Assembly (NCBI GenBank): GCA_013350335.1
Contig: CM023534.1
Location: forward strand, 16,263,302 to 16,327,301
Length of the DNA: 64,000 nt
Direction: 5' to 3'
Origin: Chimonanthus salicifolius
Taxonomy: Eukaryota; Streptophyta; Magnoliopsida; Laurales; Calycanthaceae
Positions 47,466 to 58,800 of this stretch are shown piece after piece. The position numbers and the translations under genes were made by a program. Numbering within the stretch: the first letter of the stretch is position 1; every line of letters starts with the position of its first letter. The notes under the pieces were generated by a model, which was given only the letters and a program-made list of their open reading frames with translations, did no database searches and was not told where the DNA came from.

Positions 47466-49314
47466 GTTGATCAAGCTAGCAATATATCTAGAATAATCCT
47501 AGAGGGGAGTGAAGGAGATGAGAAAAGATGGATAATTGTGACATAATGATTTTTACGTGGTTCGATAACCTTATCTACATCCACGCCTCAAGTACACCAC
47601 TTGAGGATTTCACTAAACTTCTCCTTCACGGGTGGAGAAGAAATCTATTACAACCTTAATCTCTTTAAAGGGTAGAGATTGAACCTATAACTTACAATCA
47701 CCAAGAAAACACCTTTCTTGGACTTCACTAGGGTTACACCAACCCTTACAAATATCTCAATATTTAATGAAAGTTGTAGAACTTGAAAATCTTACCAAAA
47801 ACACTAGCCTCTAATTACTTGAAGTAGCCTTGGCTCGTCCTTGGATGTCTTTCTCCACTTGGCTCCTTGATGATAAGAGAATGCTCAATGAATGCCACAC
47901 CAAAGATTGTGAGATGATCTAGGGATGATTAAAGATTTACCTATATAAATAATCAATCCCAAGTAGTTTCCTCAAAAACACATTCAATGTTGAGCCTTAA
48001 ATGCTCAATGATTTGCCTATGAGTGCTTTGAATGTGTTTAAGATATGATTTATAGTAATGAGGGTCTAACTATGGAAATTTAGTGCTCTAAAAATAGTTG
48101 GGATGCTTAGTAAAGAGTATGAGAGAATTTAGCTCAAAACAATGAACATTGGCCTCTCAAATGACTTTGGTTTATATAGCCAACAAGCTCTCAACGGATC
48201 TCTGTTTCGGAACCTGGTTGACTAGCCTCGGAACTTCTGAAGTCAATGGTCATATTTCAACGGATAATTTGACCTTACAACGGCTAGTTAGACCACCTTC
48301 TGAACAAGCTAAGTTCCAGGTTCAGAACTTCCGAAGTTAGGTTCCGAAGAACTTCATTGGAGGTCTCGAAACCTACACTATGTATGCCTCGGAACTTCTG
48401 ATGCTGGTTTTGAGGTAGGTTCCGAACCAGGGTTCCGATGTGATATCCACCCCTCCCAACCGATGTAGGAAGGATGAGAAAGTCCCACATCGGTTGGGAA
48501 GATGGAGAATGTGGGGGATTTAAGTGGCCACCCCCTTGAACTCAAGTGAGACTCGTTTTGGGCCGGGCCATGTGGGCTCGGGGCCTCAAATGCAAAACCG
48601 TGCAGGTTTGAGCTGTGTGCGAGGTCCAAAGTGGACAATATCTCACTGAGTCAAGCCCTAAGCCCTGTAGTCGGGTCGGGTCGTTACATCTGAACTTAGG
48701 AACGACCTTCGAAACTTGTGAGGCTGGTTTCCGAGCAAGATTCCGATGCAGGTTCTGAACCTAGGAACAATCTTCGGAACTTCTGATTTTGGTTCCGAGG
48801 AACCTGATAAGCCACAGATTTCACTAAGTGTTGATGAATTTAGAGGTTGGAAATCCGGACAAGATGGAGAGCCCTTTTTGTGTTTATTTGCACTCATTAG
48901 ATTTAACTATAATGAACATTTGTTAGATTGCAAATACACAAGAATATATAGGGATATTTGATAGATAACTAGAGCTCTCCATAGGGCAAATGTACTTAGA
49001 ATTCTCATTTTAATTAAACCAATTCTTAATTGAGGGATTCTAAGGCTTCTAGGTCATTCCTAGGGTTCATATACATGTGATGGTTGGCGTTCAAAGAGTT
49101 CTACCGATTTTGGTACGATGCTTTCCAAACAGCGTGTCTTCTGGAGCTTTAAGCTTGATTTGACTGTGCATGTTTTCCAGAGATGAGGTTTTGGAGACGT
49201 AAACGGTCACGACTCAGTCAAATAAATTGACAACTTAGGACTCAGTTGGACACAGTCACGGAATTGACAACTCAGTCTAACTCATGAGAGACAAATTTAA
49301 CTTTTAGGCCAACA
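47465..49314 (-). mobile_element. Copia-type solo LTR (copy B), with a TRIM LTR inside
   Basis: The ends are TGTTGATCAAG and ttttaggccaaca. It is homologous to copy A (37855-39870) over most of its length. About 1.6 kb remains after subtracting the 250-bp TRIM at 48439. The flanking five bases do not match, but direct repeats of about 219 bp abut both ends. The middle carries repeated ggttccgaac / cggaacttc motifs where copy A has TTCAGTCGACTGAA. Confidence 0.7.
48439..48688 (+). mobile_element. TRIM-type solo LTR, 250 bp
   Basis: It starts TGTGATATCCACC, then has two inverted blocks (ccaaccgatgtagga and cccacatcggttggg), the stretch gtccaaagtggacaatatct, and the end gggtcgggtcgttaca. Flanks are tccga (48434-48438) and tctga (48689-48693), a 5-bp duplication with one change. 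It resembles 43338-43531. It was inserted into copia LTR B. Confidence 0.8.
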
Positions 49315-49531
49315 ATGATCTTTATGCACTCTGAAAGTTGATTAATTGATATTATTATTTCAATTATTAAATTTAGGATGTTTCAAAAATATAATTAGAT
49401 CTAAAAAATCACATCAAATAAAAAAAAATCATGTTTGAATATAGGTACAAAAATGTTATCTTTGATTGGAGATCATAATTATAAAACTATCAAATTTAAA
49501 TTGTTTAAATTATTATTTTCCATACACATTT
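49312..49531 (+). repeat. Right copy of the direct repeat of about 219 bp
   Basis: It matches 47247-47465. It begins inside the final aca of the copia LTR and ends at cacattt, after which the sequence is unique (aatttgaaaatataacc). Confidence 0.88.
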
Positions 49532-49809
49532 AATTTGAAAATATAACCGAAGTCTTCATCTAAAAATTATCAAAATATTTATCTAGTGCAACCCTTCTCT
49601 GCATAAGAGTATCTGAATCCCAGATTCTTCAGGTCATCCGGTTGCATGAATATTAAAACATTTTCTCATTTTCTGCATGACTTCAGTGGCCCAGATTCAT
49701 TCAGCAACGAAAGCCTAATTGCCCAGCAACGAAAGCCTAATTCGTTGCCCTAGCAACAACCCTGTTTCTTCCTTCTACCCAAGTGCTTTGAAGCATTTCT
49801 CTCTCTTCA
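49532..49809 (+). promoter_or_regulatory. 5' flank and leader of the GrpE gene
   Basis: The short stretch before the ATG includes a pyrimidine-rich leader (tttctctctcttca). It also has a local duplication of agcaacgaaagcctaatt at about 49700 and about 49722. No clear TATA box is seen. The LTR nest ends only about 280 bp upstream of the start codon. Confidence 0.45.
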
Positions 49810-52800
49810 ATGGCGACAATCCTTAGAACTTCCCCTTTACTCCTGCCGTCCTCAGGGCTAAGATTCAAATCCATAGAAACCCATAAGCGTTTGAGCATTT
49901 CTTTCAAACCCAGATGCCTGAAAGTTTCAAAAGCGAACCTCTGTTATCTAACACACACGTCCACTCACTTCCCTGCTTTTATTTCTTTTGCTGCCTCTGG
50001 GGAAACTACAGAAACAGAAAAGGCTGAAGAAATAGAAACCCAGGTACTATTTTAGCTCTACATCTTATATTTATCTTTCTCTATCCATATTTGAGTTGAA
50101 GCTCATGAAGGACAAAACTGTTATGTTTTTATGAGAGAAATTATATGTAATTTTTTTTATTTTTAGCTCTATTCGGGGTTTATTTGGAATGTTTTTTCCG
50201 AGATTGCAAGACACTGCTTATTGTTTCTGTGATTGTATTCCTTATATTTTTTTGCCTTTCTTTGAGGTGAATTGAAATGATAGGCTTTGTTTTTATCTAA
50301 AAAAGATTATTGTAATACAAGAGGAAACCAGGAGTCTAGCACTAGCAATTATTGTAACACAAGATCAGTGCAATTTTGGCATTTTCAATGAATTGAATGG
50401 AGTCTTATAAAATAGAAGCTTCAATAATTCTTAAAGCATTGAGAATTTTTTGAAACAATTTTTTATCTCTACCAAAGAAAGCTAATATTAGCATTTAGTA
50501 GAGCATTTGGTGAATGCAGTTAACTTGGGGTCTAAGAAAAATGTGTAGACCATGGATGTTTTCACCGGTTTTTCATGGAGATTGATTTTTTAGAAGTCAT
50601 CTCCATTTGTTTCTTTTTATTTTATAGTCATTAGTGGTTTGCCAATGCAAACTTCTTAGCCAATTGACAAAGATGATTTGCATGTGCCATTTGACATTTG
50701 ATCTTCGGTCATTTGTTTTCATTTTTCTCCTTTTCCTTTTCAGGATTTCTGGGCATACTTGTTTGGTTCCTTTTGGGATTTTTGATACACTTTTAATCTA
50801 TATTTTTATTTTTTTGAAAGATATTCTGATTGGTTCTTTAATTTATTTTACTTAATATAATTTCCTTGGCAAATGATGAAATAAAAAACTTTTTTAGTAA
50901 TTACTTATATCTTCTCCCATCATAAATGAAGTTCACGCAAACTTCAACTGAAACAAAAAAAGAATATCTATCAAATATGCATCACACATACACAAATGCA
51001 TTTATACACATGTGTTATTTTGAATGTATTTGATAGATTTTCTCTCTTTGTTTCAGTTGAAGTTTGCATGAACTTCATTTATGATGGAAGAAGATATATG
51101 TAATTACTAAAAAAGTTTTTTATTTCATCATTGGCAAGGGAAATTATATTAAGCAAAATAAATTAAAGAACCAATCAGAAATGCACTATATAATATGTTT
51201 CAAAACAATAAAAAATTGCACATTATTAGAGAAATATACTGCAGATAAAAAGTCTACCGAAAATCCCAACAGAATTAGACAAGTATGCCCAGAAATCCTG
51301 AAAAGGGAGAGGGGGAAAAATGAAAACAAATGGAATGTCAAAGTGCACATGCAAATCATCTTTGTCAATTGACTAAGAAGTCTGCATTGGCAGACCAATA
51401 ATGACTAGAAAAAGAAACAAATGGAGATGACTTTTAATAATCAATCTCCTTGAAAAACCAGTGGTAACATCCATGATCTACACCCTTTTTCTTCGACCCC
51501 AAGTTAACTGCATTCACTAAATGCCCTACTAAATGCTAATATTAGCTTTCTTTGGTAGAGACAAAAAATTGTTTTAGAAAATTCTCATGCTTTAAGAATT
51601 CCTGAAACTTATATTTTGTTAGACTCCATTCAGTTCATTGAAAATGCCAAAATTGCATTGGTCTTGTAGTGCAATAATTGCTACTAGACCTCATGGTTTA
51701 CTCCTTTTCTTACCCACTTCAAATTGGGGTAGACTTGGTGTCTCTTTGGACGAGGGGAAAGGAGGAGAATGTAGGTGATTCCCCTTTTTTGCCCTATGTG
51801 GTATTCACTAAAGAGGAGAAAAGTGGTGCCTTTTCCTTTCCCAAGACAATTTTGGTTTCTCTTTCGCTGGGATGAGAAACAAGTGTTTTCCCCCTCCTCC
51901 TTTCCCTTGGATAGCACCATTTCCTTCCAGCTCCTGCCATTCTACAACAGTCCATTTTCCTTTTTATTTTATTTTTAATAACTTTCATTAATACCAAAAA
52001 CCAACCATATGGATTAGAAGTAGACTTAGTAGTTATAAGACTCAATTTTATCTCCAAACTTTGTTTTTAGCCACTTGATCTTAATTGTTGAAATCACTAA
52101 GTGCCCTTAAAATTTTTAAGGATGCCTGGTGATTTTGACCGTTAAGATTAAGCGGCTAGAAATTGAGTATGGGGATGAAATTTGGTCCATCTTTAAGGAT
52201 GCCTGGTGATTTTGACCGTTAAGATTAAGTGGCTAGAAATTGAGTATGGGGATGAAATTTGGTCTATTTGTAGCTTAGTAAGTCTACTTCAACCCATACA
52301 GTTGGTGTTTACATGGGATCAATGAAAATTAGAGAAAAAAAAAGAAAGGAAAAGGGGCTAGGTGCGACCTATATGACTGATTGCCCTTATCATTTCTTCA
52401 TATGAGTATTTCATGACTGAAATTTAAATTGAGATTTTGATTTTTTTATCAAAATATATTTTTTATAAAAGTTAAAAAATGAAGGTATGAAATAGGCCAA
52501 ATTGGATGAGAATTTGTCATATTGGTCAATCATTGTTATTAAAATTTTATGATACACGATTTGTAACGTATGTTTCATACGATATGATGAGAGGAACGAT
52601 TCGTATTAATTAACAAATCTTACGATTCGTGTAAATAATAGAATTATGGGATTATTAGGAATGTGAAAGTATGAAACATTTTGTTTTAATGGTTTTTAAG
52701 GCTTGAGTTGATGGGCATTTAAGACATTTCGATTTTTTGGGGGCTTTTTAGTTAATTACTGACTTTTTACAGCATAGTTGGATTATATATTGGTCTTATA

Positions 52801-55800
52801 CTTTTGGGAGTTTGAGCATTGAAATTTGAGCTCCAATGAACTAATTATGTAATATTGACTTCATATTAAAAGAAAGTTGGAGAATTGCTCATATTATTAC
52901 TTTTTAGATATATTTTATGTATTTTATAATTAAATATTTTCGAGGGAAAACACTTATGAATCTTACAATTCTAAAGTTTACGATATACGATTTGTTGTTC
53001 AAGATGTATAATGATTTTATGATATGATTCGATTTTCTCAATATCGTCGATATTTATTGGCCCAACTCAAATTCATAATATCGAATTTTGCCGATATTTT
53101 GTACCTGAAATATCAATTATAATTGTGGGTCTTTACATTAATTCTTTATTTGATGGGACCCACATACATTTGTGTTGCTCATTTTCATATAATTGATTGT
53201 TGTTTGTTATTTGGTGGATCTTATTTAATTATTATGTTTGTGTCAAAAATGTAAAATTTGGTCATTTTTGTTACATGAGCTCACTAAATATTATCAATTG
53301 TCATAAAAATGACAATATATCAACTTTTTCCTACTTACATTTACCAAATAATATTGTCTTTTCTTGGGGCAAGTCTTTTTCTTCTCGTACCTTTTCATTT
53401 GTGATACAGATGCATGCACATACATATATATAATACACAAACACATGGATAGACACATGATTGGTGCTTTTGTTTGTTAAAGTGTTTAGTGTACATGGCG
53501 AAGCAGAAAACATGGAATGATTGAACTAGTGATAATTGAGCAGATTATTAGTTTTTACACCTTTCTAGAAGAAAAAGTGAGACTTCCCGTTTTTGTTACT
53601 CCAGTGTGTATGTTTTTGTTATTTCTCTACATTTTATCTCATAGTAGTCAAGAGTGTACCTAGGCACTAAGTGAGGCGTTTGGAGTGTTTTGCGTTTAAT
53701 ATTGGCTTGGTAAGCACAATGCTCTTTCTTGAAAAAAATGAGTGCTTAGTTGTGGTTAATTGTGCCTTTTGATCTTATACCTATGTAATTATTATCAAAG
53801 AAAGATAAAAATAAAACTCCTCTCAAATCTCATTCCTCTAAAGTCTAAGCCTCGCTTCAAGGTCTCGAAGTTGAAAACGTGGAATGTTAATCTTTTGTAA
53901 TTAGTGTGCTTTTGCAATTGGGCAATAAGATAGATAATTGGGGATTGGATTTTTTTTTTCTTCCCTTTATAATTTTTAAATTATAAGAGAGGAGGGGATT
54001 TAGAGAGAGAGAGAGAGAGGATAAGTGGCTTTCATATTTTGGCTAAAAAAAAGAACACATAGAGGTATGCAATTGTCATTAATATCTTAGAAATAATTGC
54101 AAGCAATTACAGTTTTGTTTAAATTAATATTGTAAATACTCATAAATTAAATAAATACACATTATTTGATCAAGCCCCCCTCAACACAAAAAGGGCCACT
54201 CCCCTTAGTTCTGTATCCGGTGTGTGCGGATTGGGAGGTTTACACATGCCCCAAGTATTAGCCAGGTGGGATGCCTGGAAAATTCAGGTGGGACGCTTGG
54301 ATACCTTGGTCTTCAAAAAATAAAATGAAATACACATTACTTAAAAAAATGTGCCTAGAAAAAAAGGCCTGCTCCTAGAAGTGCGCTTCAAGTTTTAGGA
54401 CCACTTTGCATTTTAAGTTTGCTTTGCACCTTGACTTCTCTGTTTCTTGTAACATGTATGTCTTAGATGCTTAGTTTCTATTTTTAAGTTTAAATCATTT
54501 CTATTTTTTTTTTTTTTAATTTAATGGAGCTGCTCATGTTTGGGCATAGCCCATTTGTTATTGTTATTACTATTCACATTAACGTGTTAGATTTTTACCC
54601 CTGTTTTTTCAATCAAAGGTCAGGTACTTCGGTAATAAAAAATAACCTCTTTGTTTGGCTTGAAGCGTGAGTATGAATGGATCATTGTTTCGTTACAGCT
54701 TTTGTATGGATTTGATGAATTTATTCAAAGTTGTATTGGGCTTTATGATGCACATATATGCATACAGTTTTGAAGATGAATGCATAATGGAGATACGACT
54801 AGGGTTCTAAAAATCAGTTGAGATAGGCAGGTGGAGCGAAATGGGAGGTTGGCGGACCATTGGAAAATCCCTTTATCGTTTAAGATTTTATGTGCATACC
54901 TTTTTAATAAAAATAAATATTACATATTCCCTCTCCAAGTGTGTAAGCAATGTATGGAGCATCCTCCTCCCCCCTTACCCTCTTCCTCCTCTTGCCCTAA
55001 CCGCCATCCTTCCTCCTCCTCAACCTCCCTCCCCTCCCCCTCCCCCTCTCCATCTCCTCCTTCTCTCTGTTCATATCTAACCTCCCTGAGTCTTTCTCTA
55101 AGTTGGATATCTTCACCCTCTTCACTAAGTCCGACAAGATAATTCACAGTTACATACTTGTTTCGAAGGAATCCTAGAATCATCACTGGTTTGCTTTCCC
55201 TCGATTTGTGTTTGAGGTAGAAGCTCTTTGAGTTGCCATTGATGTTAATGACAGATCCTTCCGAGGTCGAAAACTTTTGGTGCAAGCTGCAAAGTATCCC
55301 CTTAACTCTCATCGCCGTCCTCTAGCCTCCCTTACTTCCTTTGCTCCTAATGTAGTTACTCCTCCTCCTTTGGATGGCAATCAGAAACCCCTTTTTTTCC
55401 ACATAGTAGTCACTGCTCCAATTTGGACAATTAGGTCTAGGAAAGGTAAGTCCATCAACCAAAGATCTAGCTACCTGTACTCAGCCAACCAGTGGGAAAG
55501 GTTGCCTATTACAGGACTTCCCTTCAGAACAATGTCTTCTCAGGATGCTTCACAGCTAGAAAGGATTTTCAGAGGATGAGATTAAGTATGCAATGTGGGA
55601 CTTGAGTGATGATAGAGCTCCATGGCCAGATGGTTTTCCTATTGCTTTCTTTAAGGTTTTTTGGGATGTGGTGAAAGATGACCTCATTATTTTTATTCAA
55701 TAGTTTCATCAAAGAGGAAGTATTGCAAAGTGCTCGCTGCAACTTTCTTAGTTCTCATTCCAAAGAAGGATGGTGCCTCTTCGCCCAAAGATTTTAGGCC

Positions 55801-58800
55801 CATTAGTCTCCTTGGTAGCCCTTATAAGATCCTATCAAAACTCCTAGGCAAATAGGTTGAAGCACCTTCTACCGACCTTGTCTTGCCTTTTCAGTCTGCT
55901 GGGGTGGATGGTAGACAAATGACGGTTTTGGTTTTGACAGCTCAATTGTGTATTGACTCACAACACAAGGCAAAGAAAGGTATTATTTGCAAATTGGATT
56001 TTGAAAAAAGGTTATGATATTGTAGATTGGAACTCCATTTTGTCCTTACTAGCATGGGTTTCAGTAGAAAATGGTGTCTTTGGATTACTGAGTGTGTCTT
56101 CGACGCATTTTTGGGTGCTTATTAATGGATCTTCCGAAGGGTTCTTCTGCAGCTCTCGTGGTCTCCACCAAGTAGACCCTCTATCTCCAACATTATTCAC
56201 TATGGTTGCTGAGGCCCTTAGCCTTCTCTTATCCAAAGCACATGCTTTCTCTTTGATCAATGGCTTCAAAGTCAAGCATTCCTTCCTTCAGTTCCACCAT
56301 CTTCAGCTCGTAGACGACACTATTATATTTTGCGAGGCGCATGAGGAGTTTGTCAGAAACCTAAAATCCTTACTCAGGTGGTTTTGGCCTCTTCTCTTCG
56401 AATCAGTTATCAAAAGAGTGAGGTTTTTGGCATAAACCTCGAAGGTAATGAGCTTCCTTTTATGGCAAGTCTACTGGGATGTGAACCAACCTCCCTTCCT
56501 CCTACTTATCTGGGTCTTTCTCTTTGCATCGGCTCCCTTGGTTGCTCGGTATGGGAATCCATTATTGTGAAATTCAGTAAGCGACTAGCTTCGTGGAGAG
56601 GGATGTATCTATCTTTTGGAGGGTGGATTACTTTGTTGAAGTCAGTACTATCAGCTCTGCTAGTCTTTTTTCTATCTGCTTTCAGGTGCCCAAGGAAAGT
56701 AATCTTTTCCCTTGAAAGAATTATGAAGGAGTTTCTTTGGAATGATCAAGAGGAAAAGATAAACGAGCATCGGGTTAGTTGGCACCAAGTTTGTCTTCTT
56801 TTAGAAGTTGGTGGTCTTGGTGTCTATCTCATCAAGGATGTCAATATCGCACTTCTCTCGAAATGGTTGTGGAGAATTGGCTCTGATGAAGAAGCTCCAT
56901 GGAAATCTTTGCTAATCTCCAAGTACAGGATTGGTAACAACGGTTGGGATATTAACTCTGCGCCGCATAGGGCTTCAGGCATGTGGAGAGCTATTTGTGC
57001 TTGTGTGGAGAAGTTCAAGCAAGGTATAGGTTTAAAGTGGGGTGGGCAACCGTGTCAGATTCTGGGCCGACCCTTGGCATGATTCTATCCCCTTTGGCGT
57101 TTGGTTTCCCTCACTATTTTGCGTAGCCTTCTTGCCTGACGGATTAATCTCTGCTTTCTACTTTGTGGGGAGTGATCAGTTAGTGTGGGACATTCACTTT
57201 TGTCGGAACTTGTCGGACACAGAGACTGAGGACTTCTCACACGTCCTTCTACGAGTGGAACAACATGAGTTACGCGGTCCAATTGTGGATCCATCCATTT
57301 GGACCTTCTAAGCCCCCATTAGAGCTATTAGTTTTTTGTGGACTGCTGATCTTGGGAAGATTCTTACTCAAGACAACTTGCACAAGAGAGGTAAGGTTAT
57401 AGTTAGTGCTTGCTCGTTGTGCCTTCTCGCCTCGGAAGATGTGGACCACCTCTTTATCCATTGTTCCTTTTCATTGTCCGTTTGGAGCATTATTTTGGAT
57501 TGTTTCAGTATTCAGTGGTCTATGCCTTCCACGATTACTCAGCTTTCATTTGCATGGAAGATCTTTAATACTTCCTCCAAGTATGCTGTTTTGCGGCATC
57601 TTTCCTTCATTTCTACCCTTTGTAGTATTTGTTGGGAGCTAAATAATAGTTTTCAGAAATAGTGCAGAAAGTTCCCAAAGTGTTGGCAACCAAGTTCTTG
57701 CCAAATGTGCAGCTTGGGCCTTCGTCCTTATTTGATTTTCAGCATTTTTCCATGACTGACTTTTTGCGTTCTTGGAAAGAATGCACCGACCTTTTCTATG
57801 TTGCTTTTCTTCTGTTTTGGGGGCTAGTCTTTGTGGGTGTAAGGGGATATCTGGTTCTTTACAGGTTTTATGTACTTTGTTTTTGCACCTTTGGTTCCTT
57901 TAATATAATTTCATTTACCATTTCAAAAAAAAAAAAAAGTGTGTAAACAATATACTATGGTGGTCATTGCCTTATTGTGTATTTCCACTTGGTGTCATTG
58001 GTTCCTTAATATAATTTCATTTACCATTTCAAAAAAAAAAAAAGTGTGTAAACAATATACTATGGTGGTCATCTCTTTATTGTGTATTTCCACTTGGTGT
58101 CATTGAACTTATGACTCTCATAGGTCATGGGGTGCTGCCCCTCTTGCATACTCCCCAACCCACTCCCTTGACTCTGGCTCCATCCTTGGAGTTAGAATTG
58201 AAACAGACACGTCCATACCCAACCTAACTCAGGCTATTTGGTCAATTTTCATTGATTTTCCCATATATTCTTGGCAATTTCAATCCAAATTGGATAAGTT
58301 GACTTGAAGGTTAAAACCTTGGATATGTCATTCCATTTTCCAAAATCTAGGGCATGGAACAGTAAAGATCCAAGTTCAAAATGTGTTTCTGCAAAAGTTG
58401 CAGAAGTTTTTTTTTAAATTTAAAGCTATTTGACCAATTTTCATTGATTTTCCCATATATTCTTGGCAATTTCAATCCAAATTGGATAAGTTGACTTGAA
58501 GTTTAAAATCTTGGATATGTCATTCCATTTTCCAAAATCTAGGGCATGGAACAGTAAAGATCCAAGTTCAAAATGTGTTTCTGCAAAAGTTGCAGAGGTT
58601 TTTTTTTTTTTTAATTTTTTTAATTTTAAATTTAAAGCATGTTACCTGTGCTAACTTTTTTTTTTTGGGTGATGAAATACATGTTACATGTGACATGATT
58701 GTCTATTTTATTAGGTTTTTGTTATTATTTATTTTAGAACAAATCTTTTATATAGCTTGTCTTACGTACACCAAAACATAGGGCTCAAGGTATGGTAAAG

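Noticed and set aside
54831..55142. Pro/Ser-rich frame at the LINE 5' part
   Set aside because: It comes from a CTCC-rich stretch. It was considered as LINE ORF1 but has no gag-like knuckle or RRM that I can see.
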